DNA of 64,000 nt, taken from NCBI RefSeq assembly GCF_021347895.1, contig NC_067116.1, forward strand, positions 46,244,860-46,308,859, in the 5' to 3' direction. The notes below the pieces were generated by a model. It did no database searches. It was given only the letters and a program-made list of their open reading frames with translations, and had not been told where the DNA came from. Shown here one piece after another: positions 12,701-24,453 of this stretch (its first letter is position 1; each line of letters opens with the position of its first letter). The stretch comes from Acanthochromis polyacanthus. Taxonomy: Eukaryota > Chordata > Actinopteri > Pomacentridae. Position numbers and translations under genes: made by a program.

Positions 12701-15700
12701 TAGTTGATGTGAGAGAAGAGGATGCAGAAGACAGGGTTAGATGGAGGCAATTGATTCGCTGTGGCGACCCCTGAAGGGAAAAGCCGAAAGGAAAAGAAGA
12801 AGAAGAATTATATTTTATATAATTACCTTAGATAGGTATTAATCCATTCATTAAAGCAAAGTACTGAGTTAATTCAACATAGTTTCTGTTCCAGACAGAA
12901 TGGAGTTGTATTTCTGTGAATCACATGATTTCAGTTTTCTCCTAAAATATTTGCACTGTTTCTACATTGAATGGTTCCAGGTGTTTTAAAAAGATATAAT
13001 TTTTACATCAACAAATTGATCTTAACTCAATGATAAGCAACAGAAATGCAGCAAAACAGAGATTAATTGTGATGAATGAATACGAGACATTTTGTTTTCT
13101 GTGTTTTGAGTTCTGTGATCTGATAGTTTCTTGGTCACTTACTTCCAACATCAGTTTTCAGGGGAACTCTTAGCCGTTGTTCATCTTTGTTGTCCTTTTT
13201 GTAGGTGGGAACTATGTCACAGGTGTGTTCAGTGTACGGTAAGAGTCCAGTAAATTTACATTTTCCTCCATCAGGACGTGGAATCAATTTGCCTGAAACT
13301 GTAACAGAATCTTAATGAACTGTTTTAGTAACAGCAGGTCAATCTAAAGACACTTAAATGACTGAATCTCATGTTAAAGTTGTAGAAATATCCACAAACA
13401 CTGGTCTGTTTGTCAGGTTACACATTAAGAATCTCCAGCTCTGATTGTGGTCCTGTGAGCTAAAACCTCAGTATTCACTGTTTACTCTATGAGCAGCAGA
13501 CTGAGAAACTGCTTTTATCACTCTTTCTGCAGAAAACTGTTTCAGATCAGTTCATCTTCTGCACAGTAACATTTTTAACTGTGAACACGTCAATGTTTCT
13601 GTAGAAAACTGTCATCAAACTGTGACATTTCAATGCTTGTTCTGTATATTACTGTATGTGAGTATTTTAATAACAATGTAAACCACAACATGACACAACA
13701 TCATTTACATTTACTTTAATGTTCTGAAACGTTGGAACAAAGAAACATCTGAATGCAAGAGACTCACTGAGGATTTAAACACATATTTCATTTTTTAAAA
13801 GTCCTAAAAAATACAGTGACTCCAAACTATTTTACTTACTTTTACTTTTATTCGTCTCACAGCTGCAGTCATAAGACAGTGAAAGGTTCTGAAGTCTAGG
13901 AAGGTCGTCTTGGCAGTTGTCACTGGTTGTTGTCCAGGTCAGCTCAATGGAAGTGTTGGTTGTCTCTCTCTTTGTGATGGTTATTCTGAAACCTGTTGGA
14001 ACACAGTTGATGTCAGCAACGATAAATCTTCTACCTGTTACTGTGATTTACTCCTCTGAGGATACAAACTTTCACTCCACTGAGTTAAAGTAAATATCAA
14101 ACTTACGACAGTCGATCCTGACGGGGATCGGTGTAGTTCTCTTATCTAAGGGGACGTTGTTGTCTTTAATCAGACCAGTACAGGTGTAGTCTGTGAAAGG
14201 CTCCAGCTCAGACAGTTTCTTGGAGTCATTAACTTTTCCATTTTCTGAGGAGACACAAGTATGACAGGATTTCTACAATAACTGGTGTTTGTATCTCAGT
14301 GTGGATGAGCAGTTATCTTCTAGGTTCAGATTCATCTTTGGACACTTTCGGAGAAACAATATTCAGAACAGATTGACAAAGAGCACAAAGCAGCAGCTCA
14401 GTCTTCTCTCACCAAAACACCTAAACTGATTTTCATAATCGTTTATTTTTTTAATGCTGTGTTAGTGTTTAAGCTGCATCTATTTCCATGTAAATGTTCT
14501 GATAATGTTGCTGAAAGTCTCCACTTCTGGTCTTTCCACTTACCTGAACAGGTGTAATCAACAGAGAGACTTCTGCATTCTGAAGGGAACGTTGGTTCGA
14601 TCGTTGCAGGAAGTCCAGTGGAAACAGTCTGTTTTATTTCACTTGGATCAAAGTCATCTGAGGATTTAAAAAGATCATTTAAATATGCATCAATGCTGTA
14701 ATATTTCCCAAAGATCTCATTTTAGTTGTCGCTGTGGTGAAGAGATGTTGTCTGAGAGTCAGATTGCATGCTGGGTAAAGTGGTTGTGGTTCATTTGAGG
14801 AGGAAAAGTAGCTGCAGTCTGGAAAGTGTGCTGCCCACATTTTCATCTGATATGATGCTAAACTAACATTTCATGCTACCTACATCTTTACAGACGCTTC
14901 ATCGAGCTTTTATTCTGCATGATAAAATCAATTCATGGTAGTTTTGATATAAACAGGATGTTCTAAATCCTCCCTCATGAATGTTGATCTGATTTAAAAA
15001 AAAAGCTGGAATTTGGTTTTGAATTTGCTGTCTTGCAAAACTTGCTCTGGATAATCAGATACCAACCACGGACAGATGAAAAGATGCACAGTTGTGAGGA
15101 CAAATGTACCCCGTTCTTTCGAGAGCTTGTTATACATAGTTTAAAAAAAAACAAAAAACAAATTTAAAATCATCTTCTTCATTATTATTTTAGGTTCTAA
15201 ACCCCCAAAAGTATGTTTTAAAAAGTAAATGTTACACTGTAAGTAAAGGAACTAGAAAATGTACTTACATTTTTTAGAGATTTAAAAATAAGCGTTAGAA
15301 TTTGTAAAACCACTGACAAATACGGCACATATTTCCCATATTACAGTAGTTTCAGTTGTTCTTTTTCTTCAGCCGTTAACTGTTGAACAAAACATTACAA
15401 TATTACATCTAGAGGAGGTGAGACACGACAAGAAATCAATTTTACTGTTCGACTTTTTAGTTGTTTAATGTGCATTGCCTTATTCCATTAATTGCAGTAA
15501 AAAAAAATTCTTTATTTTATCTTATTGTTAAACACACTTTACTTGCACAAGGACATTTTTTCCCCAAAACACGTTATATAATTGACTTATATGAATTAAA
15601 GTTAAATTAGTAGTTACATTTTAAAGTAAAATACAGTTCCTCACAAGTACTCATACAGTATTTTTCATTTTATTTGTTTGAATATTAAGGTTTTAAAATG

Positions 15701-17414
15701 TTAAAATTGCACTATATACATACAGGGTGTCCCACAAAAATGTATACACACTTTAAATAATTGTAAACTAGGTGTTTATTATAATTTGTTTAATTTTCAA
15801 CGTGTAAAAGAATTTGCAAACATCATTCTATTGTTTTGTCACCGCCTGTTCTCAAACTGATGTCCGTTCTGGTCCAGACACTGCCGACAACACAAAGCGA
15901 TGGAATAGCACACATCATGAAACAGTTCCTTTGGTATTTGCGTGCATTCACGTTCAATGGTTGCTCTCAGTTCAGTGACTGTTGCAGGTCTCATTGTGTA
16001 GACTTTGTCTTTTAGGTATCCCCATAAAAAGAAGTCTGGTGGTGTGAAGTGAGTTATCAGCTGCTTAAAGGTGGATTCATTTTTTGGGACACTCTGTATA
16101 TATATATGCTTTGTTTTTTTTGTAATGTGATGCTTATTAACACAAGTGTGGAGTTTTGAATTTGTCCTCTCAGCACACAACTTGGTCCTGACAGAGGCTC
16201 AGTTTTAGTTCTGTGTTAAATTAATTGTTGACTCTATATTTAGGTTTTTAAAAATTCTCCTTTTTCAAATGACTGAGAGTAGACCTCAGTACAGATGTTC
16301 CTGTAAGAATGGATAAAGTAACTTTTCATACAGACTGAGGTGTTCTATCAGTAATCTTGTGCTGACATGAAAATCCTGAATTATCAAAGTCTTAATCAAA
16401 ATCCACATCGATGTGTTATTCTTTGTAATAAATGAAAATTTATTTTTTTCAAATGAGCAACTTCAAAGTTGTAACATAAAGTTTCAGGAAAGGTGTTTTT
16501 TTTGTGTGTTTTTATTTTTCAGATATAATCTCACTCATTTCACAGGTTTCATCATCAAGGCGTGGTGGTTTCGGAAAAGCGATTTTAACCAGCAGTAAAC
16601 AAGCAATATTCACCTGAAAAACAAACTGAATTTCATGATAATAAAATATAACAGTGACATTAATTTTAAAGTTTTCACACATTATTAAGTGCGTGGTAAA
16701 GTGCTTCTTTCAAAGACAGTGATTTAAATGGATTATAAAAATCAGACGTTGAAGCCTTAAGCTGGCTATTATTTTATTGTTTCAGTTTTTTCTTCATATG
16801 TAAAACATAAATAATATTTTACTCTTGACCCTCATCAGTACACGTGACAAACCCTATTAATCCGTACACTTGGGGTGCAGCTGGACCCAGTAGTATTTCA
16901 TTTGTTTCATATTCCTGTACCTGTCCATATCCTCTCAATGTATATTTTCCTGAAACGTGTGTCGTCTACAGATACAAATATGAAAGAAACAATGAAATTA
17001 TTATTGATGATTACTGAAGTGTATTGCTTACAATATTAGTGTAAGAACTCCTGAATTGAAATGAAACACAATGCAACTGAAGCAGTCATCACAAGAGCAA
17101 CAAAACACAAACATAGATAAATTAAAGATGCACAGTCTGACTGGGATCCACATGGAACCCAAATGATTTTTCAATCAAACAAGCTTTGGTGTACGTGATG
17201 ACAACTATGTAGGGAACAATTACCTAAAAACAAAATCCAACTTTCAAATACAAAATTCTGACAAGTTATATACCAATATATATGATGAGGGTTAAGGATG
17301 AGAAAAACAAAGACCCAACTTCAAAAAACACTTTGGTTACTTACAACAAAATTCAGCCAAACCGATGAACGGAGCAAAGAGCAGCAGGACGGTGAGACCC
17401 CAGAGAGCTGCCAT
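9760..17414 (-). CDS. ptprc-like: CD45 ectodomain-like receptor without phosphatase, copy L1 (complete, 381 aa)
   Basis: Ten exons on the minus strand: 17414-17345, 14657-14544, 14244-14107, 13992-13840, 13298-13143, 10799-10549, 10449-10389, 10265-10151, 10045-10008, 9809-9760. Every border is GT-AG and the phases join into one 1146-nt frame. Residues 1-20 are a signal peptide. Residues 24-107 form a Cys-containing D1-like region and 108-210 a second FN3-like domain. Residues 211-314 are a membrane-proximal FN3 domain with CDFEFRDLSYGTEYRVKV, close to CD45's CDF..KDL.YSTDY. The helix is about 319-341, followed by YMKKRRES and a YMNTRPPGRRH tail. N-glycosylation sites include NDS, NTS and NLS. 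No phosphatase exon follows. An RTE-like LINE lies in intron 5 and a second LINE in the 3'UTR. Likely a type I leukocyte surface protein (inference). Nearly identical to R1. Confidence 0.85.
11248..12805 (+). mobile_element. RTE-like LINE, antisense in intron 5 of L1
   Basis: A 1558-bp 5'-truncated LINE is bounded by perfect 11-bp target duplications AATTATATTTT (11237-11247 and 12806-12816). The 3' end (GGCGACCCCTGAAGGGAAAAGCCGAAAGG plus AAG repeats) is the common teleost RTE-type terminus. L2 and R2 lack it at the same intron site. R1 has it with the same borders. Confidence 0.9.
11288..12622 (+). CDS. RTE-like reverse transcriptase (partial)
   Basis: A 444-codon frame begins inside the RT domain (SGKALGPDDIPVEVWK) and runs through VFVDLEKAYDRVPREELW (motif A), GLHQGSALSPFLFAMVMD (motif B) and MMFADDIVICSES (catalytic FADD, motif C), then the KYLGS thumb motif. 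The conserved C-terminal tail (RGRPKRRFMDVVKEDM...RCGDP) continues in another frame at about 12600-12774, so one indel near 12590-12600 breaks the ORF. The endonuclease domain is absent. Immobile relic, but young. Confidence 0.9.
   Translation: MTAVDQEVAKISKDEVRRALKRMKSGKALGPDDIPVEVWKCLREVAVEFLTGLFNRILDSEKMPKEWRRSVLVPIFKNKGDVQSCGNYRGIKLMSHTMKLWERVVEARLRAEVNICEQQYGFMPRKSTTDAIFALRMLIEKYREGQKELHCVFVDLEKAYDRVPREELWFCMRKSGVAEKYVRVVQDMYEECKTVVRCAVGVTEEFKVEAGLHQGSALSPFLFAMVMDRMTGEVRQESPWTMMFADDIVICSESREQVEEKLEVWRFALERRGMKVSRSKMECLCVNERDPSGRVRLQGEEIKKVEDFKYLGSKVQSNGERGKEVKKRVQAGWNGWRKVSGVMCDRRVSAKMKGKIYKTVVRPAMLFGLETVSLRKRQEAELEVAERKMLRFSLGVTRMDRIRNEYIRGTAHVRGFGDKVREARLRWFRHVQRRESVNILVEGC
15723..16096 (-). 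mobile_element. Internally deleted mariner-like element, intron 1 of L1
   Basis: Same element as in L2, flanked by TA, 374 bp. Ends are CAGGGTGTCCCACAAAAATG and, inverted, CAGAGTGTCCCAAAAAATG. The minus strand encodes only the transposase C-terminus around TPPDFFLWGYLKDKVY to GHQFENRR. Confidence 0.75.
16829..17291. mobile_element. piggyBac-like MITE, intron 1 of L1
   Basis: CCCTCATCA ends flanked by TTGA/TTAA. It is about 33 bp shorter than in L2/R2 because sequence next to the right end (GTGCACCTGG... hairpin arm) is deleted. It begins 53 bp from the signal-peptide exon. Confidence 0.7.
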
Positions 17415-17546
17415 ATCCAGGAGTCAGTTTGTGTCCAATCACATACATACAGTAAATACAGTCCAACTGGAAAATACTGACACAAGAAGCTGTTTTAAAA
17501 GTTCTTTCTTCACTGCTCTGAGAAGGAGGACCGCTATCTTCTAGTT

Positions 17547-17597
17547 AGAGGAGGAAGCTTCATTTCTGTTTTGCTGCTGCTAACAGGAAACCACACA
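17547..17597 (-). promoter_or_regulatory. ETS and RUNX-like motifs upstream of L1
   Basis: Same layout as upstream of L2: TGTGTGGTTTCCTGTT, then the GAGGAGGAAG box on the opposite strand, 135-185 bp before the L1 start codon. TGTGGT fits RUNX and AGGAA fits ETS/PU.1. Functional role is inferred. Confidence 0.5.
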
Positions 17598-18226
17598 TCT
17601 TTCTTTGAATATTTCTTTTAGTCAGTCTGTTAATATGTATGAACACGCAATGGTTTTGGATCCAGCTTTCAGAACTTTGTTTGTGTACGTGAACAAATGT
17701 GTGGTTTGACACACAGTCAGATTTGCATTTACTGTCCTTGTCCTGTCATCCTCACACACCTTGCATGAACTGACAGGCAGATAAACTTCATCTCCAATCA
17801 CTAGACTTGGCAAAAGACTCCAAGTTGGATTTGTTTAATGTAGCAACTGGCAGTCGTCGTTTGCAATCCCTCGGTATTCGAGTATGATGTCTGCTTGCGT
17901 TTCAAGAAACACAAAAGCGAATAAGCATCATTATTATTGCTACAATGTATCAATATCATTTCAGCAGGCCGGATCATGTATATATACACATACAATAACA
18001 ATGATAATTTAAACCTTGAGGCGCCACAGTTTTTCAATAAAATACTCAGTTTTGATATCACTTTTTCAAAAGGTTGTAACTTGAAAATGATTAGAGATAA
18101 AGATATACTGTAAATGAGAAAAAACATCAGTATGACCCAAAGTTTGTGATGGGAGTAAATTTCTCATCTAATTTGCATATTATGATGTCACCAGGCGGCG
18201 GGCATATGGATTACATAACGTTTACA
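17598..18226. other. Spacer upstream of L1, no gene recognised
   Basis: Non-coding flank shared with R1 and, in part, with L2/R2. Short frames only. Confidence 0.4.
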
Positions 18227-18760
18227 GATGTTTATCAATCAAGATGGCATTGCTTGGCTCAGAATTTGTCAGATCCCTGTCTCCACGAAACCCAACAGGC
18301 TCATTAAAATGCCTGATCCACTTGTGATACTCTTCCTCATCTCTCAAGCAAACCCAGCCATCATTATCGTCATTTATGACAGGGCCGTGAATGCCACTGC
18401 TGCCTCCACCGCTATTAGCAGTGTATTTTCTCCTGTGGCTTCTCCCGCGCCTGCCGCCATTTCTGCGGTTTTTTGCATCCCCACTGCCAGCTCACCATTA
18501 GCAGTGTTTTGACCACCCCTGCTGCACCCAACATGTCCCCTCCTGCCACCCCGGAAACGGTGAAGCAATGCATCGACTCCAGTATGTGCTGCTTGTGGAC
18601 TGTCTTGGCCCACTGACTTCCTGCTGTTACACACAGATGCAGCGTCACTTTCTGTCTCACTGGACGACTGAACATCTTTATCAGAGGGTGAATATTCAGA
18701 ATCTGAGTCAGCCATTACGTGACGAAGTACTTTGTCAACGGTGAACAGACCTCTCTGCAT
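18227..18760 (-). mobile_element. Transposon-derived acidic/glycine-rich ORF (class uncertain)
   Basis: The minus strand encodes an acidic, serine-rich N-terminus (MADSDSEYSPSDKDVQSS), then a Gly/Arg-rich stretch. After a frame change comes DDNDGWVCLRDEEEYHKWI and a FNEPVGFRGDRDL segment. The acidic start followed by W and FxEPxGF-type segments could be the N-terminus of a piggyBac-type transposase, but no catalytic domain is present. The 128-codon frame is 18760-18374. In the L2 and R2 spacers only the last part survives. Confidence 0.35.
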
Positions 18761-19304
18761 GACAAGTTTTCTCTGACTAAAATTCGCTCACTGCTACACT
18801 CTGACTACAACCACTGCTTCCTTGTCTCCTCGACCAGGGTGGCAGATTTCAAACTCTATAAACTCCAAAACTTTCAAAGAAAACACGCCCGATTGCTCTG
18901 ATCATTCAATATCGCATAAACCCGAACTGCATTTTCCTGCTGCCCAGCTGGGTAAACCTTCCCAAGACAAATGCTTGAGCATGATTTTTCAGCGAGGTCT
19001 CCCCCACAGACCTATGTGCACCTTGAGGAAACGGTAGCTTCTTCCACATTGTTATCCCCCTCCCTGCCATGCTCATGTGCAGGGTTGTGTGCCTCTATGG
19101 ACCAAGCAGCAGGACTGAAGTGTGACTCTTGGTTCCACATTCAGCACATTTTATACTGCTGACAGTTCTTGACTAGATGGGCTGATGATGCCATGTTGCT
19201 TTAAAAATTATTTCCTGTTCTCAATGAGCGTTTCCCTAAATCGTTGGGGTTTGATGTGTACGGAGTATTGTTTTGCAGGATCCACTTAACCCTCGGGCTT
19301 TGTC

Positions 19305-20639
19305 TCAGCTGAAGAGGAAGTATAACACAGTCTTGTGGACTGAGACTGGTGGCCTCTTACTGCTGTTTTTAGGAGCTGACTTGCTTATCACTGAAGGTTC
19401 AGTGCTGCTTGGAACGAGGGAGAATCTAGGATCATTCCCCACAAAGTAGTCAAATGATGGAAATGGGACCTTGTACTCTTCCTTAAACTTAGAACTGTGG
19501 GAGAGCCATCTCTCCTGCAAGTTGTATGGCAGTTTCTGCACAGTTGGGTTGATATCACAGGCTGTGTCTAAGTACTTGAGTCCCAGCAGGTCCCCATCAG
19601 ATTTAGTGCTTTCAAGCTCCATTAACAAGTCACCTAGCTCTCTTAACTTCCTGTGGTCTTTGGTAGATATCTTAGGGAGGCTATTCAATCTGTTGAACAG
19701 CAAGTTCTCAATGACCTCTGGAGATCCATAACATTTGTCAAATCTGTGCCGAGTCATTTTGAGCCCTCTTTCTGGAGGGTGGATTTACACAGCTCTTACC
19801 CTTCTCACCTGTGCAGCCTATTTGGTGCCGAGCCACTTCACCAAGAATCCTATCGTATCAGTGTCTGTAAGGTTTAAACCTCTTATGGTATTCAAGAATG
19901 ACACTTTCCAAGCCCTGTAGCTTTCTGAATGATCACTCGACTGGAGAAGCCCCGAGGACACAAGTTCACGTCTTGCGAAAAACCTGATGAAGTCTGACAA
20001 GATCTGATTAGCCTGTTGACCATCTGTGCACTGGTGAGCTTGAGGAGGATTAAATACCTCGGTGTGACTCATGCGATGCATTTCTCCTTTTGAATGCCAC
20101 ACTTTCTGGGGCGCTCTACCTGTAAAGTGTAATGTGAGCATCAGCATGCGCTCCCTGACTTCCAACCCATGACATGTGTGAATGTGATACTGAGCAGCAG
20201 CTTTTGGTGCACGTTGCACAGCAGTGGTAGGTTGTCTAACAGTATCAGTAGTGGTTCCCTGTAATGCAGGTGTTGACTGACTGATAGTATGCCTTGCCTG
20301 GTCTTCCACATATTCTTTTGTGCGCTCTGTTGGATCTTGAATCTGGAGATTAATTTTGAAGTTGAGGTCTTCATTTTCCTCTTCCATGGCTGCCTCTGAA
20401 GCTTCAGCCTTAGCTAGCGCAGCTGCAGCTTTTTTCTCTAGCTGAAGAGTATCCAGAGATACTTCTCGATGTGTCTTCTCGACCTTTAAAGATGCTTCTA
20501 AGCACTTGCTCCATTTTGACTTCCTTTTCCCTTTCAGCAAATGCTGCCTCTGCTTTAGCAGCTTGGGCTTCAGCACAAGCTCAGACTGCAGCTGCACTAA
20601 TGGAGGAGCCACATGAGTGTTCGGATGAAGATGAGGCAC
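19305..20639 (-). mobile_element. BEL/Pao-like gag remnant between L0 and L1 (longest copy)
   Basis: Two adjacent minus-strand frames, 20639-19818 (273 codons, no ATG) and 19757-19305 (150 codons). The first has a KE/A-rich coiled segment, QDPTERTKEYVEDQ, FARRELVSSGLL and SYRAWKVSFLNTIRGL. The second has YGSPEVIENLLFNRL, KLRELGDLLMELESTKSDG and LPYNLQERWLSHSSK, the DUF1759-type gag pattern of BEL/Pao retrotransposons. The frames are separated by stops, and no pol region is found. This is an old LTR-retrotransposon relic. Confidence 0.65.
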
Positions 20640-22645
20640 AAGACCTTGTCCGTAATGACTTAGACCCTGATGATTTTTTTGTCTAAAATAATAAAATAAG
20701 GCGGCACAGTCCTCCTGTTTACGTTACAGTTAAAAGATAAGAAATGAGGCATAATACATGGGGGCTTAGAAAAGTAAACGATAGAAGAAGGAATTTTGGG
20801 CTGATGTACAATAATATACAATTGTTTACATATCTGTTGTCGTCACATAAGTCTGCCAAGGAACGCTTTCAGTAAAATATTACTGACAAAAAATCAGTTG
20901 TGTATCAGTTCCATACTTAACACTTGGACAGTGAATAATATTTTGGAAAATGACTGATTTGAAAAGGAAAGATTTAAGAGTCCATATGATGCCTTTCAGT
21001 TTTTTGTCCTCACCTTCCATGTGCTATAAAGCTGTTATTCTGTTCATGTAAAAGATATACAAACCTAAAAAGTCCAAAGTCCACGGCAAAGGGAGTTTAT
21101 TTCTCTCACAGGAAACGCTGCTCCTGACCTGCCTGAAACGAAGTCGAGGCATTTCTTCCATAACTTGTTTACATCACTATGTAACACCGTTGCATCATGC
21201 TGCCTACTGGCTAGAAGTCTTTAATGGTGAAAGCTGGTTTTGGCCACTGAGCCCGTCTGTCCGTCGAATCTGAAGGTACTGTCAAGGATTTTTCTTTGTT
21301 TTGCTTTTTTTACAAAAGGTCGACTGTGTGATGCCAAATGGCCGCGAGTGTCGTGAGGGTCATCCAAAGAGCCTGCTAAACCAAACCTAACAGCCAAAGA
21401 GCTCAAAATGAAGCCAATTTCAAAAACACTTTGTTTCCTAGATGTGATGTTTGTTACAGAACGCAGGTCTTGTAGACTGCCACAGCCAAGGCCAACAGTG
21501 TGGTGATAATGAAGACCTGAACACCAATGAGAGCTTAGTCAGTGTCCGTGAAATGACCGTTTTAACAGAAAAAATACATCCGTTTATCAGGAGTTGTGGC
21601 ACTCTGTGAAACATTATGCCATCCTCCACTGTGTAGTGAAGCCTGACTGAACTGAGACTGACCATGCTAACGTCTCTGGGCTATATGGTTTCCTGTCACA
21701 GTACCCGCCTTTTGTCCACATCCTTCATGATGTGCAACTTTGGGCCTTAATATGTTTTAATCGTGAAATTATATGTAGAATTTGCACAAATCCTTAAACT
21801 TAAAAAAACATTGTACAAACATTTTTTTCTCTGTTAAAGAAATCACAATAACAAAAGCAAAAAACATAAAACCAAAAACCACAGGGCTGAGGGAAGGAGT
21901 CCAAGGAAGTGACCTTTTTTCTGCTAAAAGGAGGGCGTGAGTTTATGGGATGTTCGATTTTATGACTGACTCACTTTTAAAGTTCGCCTCCAGTGGCTGT
22001 TTGATGAACTGCAGTTTCTCAGCTCCACCTGCACAAGCTCCTCTTTTAAATTTGGCCTTTTAGATCCAGTATGAGTGACGATTCAGCAACTGGACTTGGT
22101 TTTGCTCAAAACATTTTGGTGGCCTGTTAAGGTAAAATAAGTGAGTTTACATAGCCTAGATAGGCCTCGGATCATGGGTCTCCAATTTGACCTTTTGTGT
22201 TTATTCTTTGTTTTAGTTCCAGCCAAACTATCCACTAGGCAAGTGCTATTCAAATATGTTACACGGTGATGTAGACAAGTAGCAGAACAACGTTTGCAGA
22301 CCTTTTACATGCACACAAAGCTGTAACACACTAAGGAAAGGGGAAATTCCAAAAGGCACCATGTGACCTCTTTAAGTCAACAGTGAAGATTGTTGCTGAT
22401 TGTTGCTTTCTAAACGTGGCAGTGTTTTTCTTCCTTGGTCTAGTTTGTGATGCTGCATCTTTACCAGTGAAAGAAAAGCATTTGAATGCAGTCACTGTGT
22501 CTCACACTGTACTTGATACTGTCACATGTTTCTCAACTTTACATGTTGATGAAGCTTTCCTGAATCCACCATTGAACAATTCATTGCTGTAGCTATTCTA
22601 TTCCACAGATTTTCAGCAAAGCTACACTGTTGACTTCTGGAGGTT
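20640..22645. other. Spacer downstream of L0, no gene confirmed
   Basis: Shared array spacer plus an L0/R0-specific block (about 21410-22380). On the minus strand at about 21515-21455 an acceptor-like TTCAG is followed by a hydrophobic peptide VFIITTLLALAVAVYKTCVL and a stop, which resembles an orphan transmembrane exon. A plus-strand frame at 22383-22592 (PPLNNSLL ending) recurs in all spacers. No RNA gene seen. Confidence 0.35.
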
Positions 22646-22736
22646 TTATTTTATTTTTTGTACTTATTCAACCTTTATTTTTGCAGGAAGTCCATTGAGA
22701 TTAAAAGCCTGTTTTCCAAGGGAGACCTGGCCGGTT
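22646..22736. repeat. Short interspersed LINE-tail-like repeat
   Basis: AGGAAGTCCATTGAGATTAA followed by CCAAGGGAGACCTGGCC resembles a very common teleost LINE 3'-end repeat. It is present in L0/R0 3' flanks and absent from the equivalent point of the other copies. Identification is from memory of the motif. Confidence 0.4.
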
Positions 22737-23087
22737 TGTCTAATATTCAGCCTCACCTCTGTGCACCATTAGGATTGAGTTGATTTTATTTATTTAACCA
22801 GACTTGGTTCAAAACATCAGAATGAAAACTGACACTTTCTAACATGGTAAAATATGCACACCGAAGCATCAAAATCACTGAAATTCCAAAATGCAACAAA
22901 GGGATGAAGATACCACAGAATTTACTTTGTTAAACAATATTTCAATAGAGTACAATACTGGAGCTCTTGGCTAATACAAATAGTCTCTAAAATGTTATAA
23001 AATATCTACTGCAAGCTGAATAACTTCAAAACTTATCATAGAGAGTAAATGGTGATTTGATGTGAAGCTCCATCAGGCCTTCCTTCA

Positions 23088-24084
23088 TCAGTGAGCTGCT
23101 TTATGACGCCGTCCAGGAGGTCGTGTATTCATGTAGACTATGACAACAAAGAGGAAACATGACACAAAGTACAACTGCAGCACAACATCACGCCTCAGTA
23201 CACTTCTAAAACTTCCCTTGACTCAGTTCTTTTTTAGCTACAAATTATTATAATGTTTCACAGTTTTTGGAGAATAACATACCATGTCGATACAGTGTTC
23301 AAATAATGATGTTAATATTTTACTCACTTGCTGATTCAAGCATCATGTCGTCATTCACACCACTGTGGAGAAAATATTACAGTAAATCAAAATTAATTTC
23401 TGTCGTATGGCTTTGTATGTAAACTGAAGCAACTCAGTGACACACTTATTCAGGAGGTTTGATACGTGGTCCTTACCCTCTGGACTCTCTGCGCTTCTTC
23501 ATGTAGATCTTATAGATCACCACAAACACCACAACAAATGTGATGATAATGAGGAAGCACATAAAACCAATAATGACAGCTTTGTTGTTGTCTGTAAATG
23601 AGGATTACAACAGAAGAATATCAAAATGGTTACATTCAAGATACAATTAAGAGAAACTGAGTTAAACATTACAGTAAAATTATTCATGTTTTGCGGTATC
23701 AATGAAAACAGCACATACACTTGGTGGAAACGTCTATAATCTTGGGATTGCTCTCCAGCACTCCATTATAAACAGTCACCTATAAAGAAGGAACGTCATT
23801 AAGAATTACAGCATCCAACAATAAATGAACAGTAAAATAGAAATATTCTGAAGAGTTAAAAAACAGAAATATACAAACCACCACTGTGTAGCTCGTAGAG
23901 TAGCTCAGATCTCTGAATTCAAACCCACAATGCCAGTTCTCACGTGGTTTGTCATCAACATTAATAAGACGTGCTCTGTATGTCGCTTTAGGTCCAAACA
24001 AACGGCTTCTTGGATGAGTACAGTTTACTATAATCAAATTATTGTCTGAAAGACTCCAAATCACATTTGTAATATCTGCTGGTT
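23088..24084 (-). CDS. ptprc-like: CD45 ectodomain-like receptor, copy L0 (3' exons 6-10 only)
   Basis: Exons on the minus strand: 24084-23879, 23779-23719, 23591-23477, 23362-23328, 23137-23088. All have consensus splice sites and one open frame. Upstream exons are not present before the gap at 27097, so the 5' end is missing or unassembled. Exon 6 is shorter than in L1 (206 versus 251 nt, in frame). It encodes a membrane-proximal FN3 domain (FGPKATYRARLINVDDKP; CGFEFRDLSYSTSYTVVV), the stalk STKYNNKAVIIGF and a CD45-like helix (CFLIIITFVVVFVVIYKIYM), then KKRRES, a MLESA segment and the YMNTRPPGRRH tail. This is the copy most like CD45 at the membrane. Exon 9 lacks one codon relative to the other copies. 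Confidence 0.8.
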
Positions 24085-24453
24085 CTGTAATAGAATGAAA
24101 AAAGATGAAATATTTGACTTTAGATGCAACGCTTACTCACAGTCAAAGAGATGTTGTGGTATCTGTACTTTAGCATTATTGGTGCATTGGTGTATTGGTT
24201 GGAATAATATTATTTAATTTATTTTTTGTTTAAAGAATCAGGTAATTTTTTCTTATGTTTCTTTGAATGATGAATTGTGCTTTTGTTTTCCTGGAACTGT
24301 TTTGTAGTTTGGACTTGATTTAAATATATTTCAATAAAATTAAAAACTATCAGTCAAAAATTGTGAGATGAAAAATGACAAGCAGACACATTTGAACTGA
24401 ACTGACTGAAGCTGGTAAATTTCTACACGTTCACAGATCACAGAGAAAAACAC

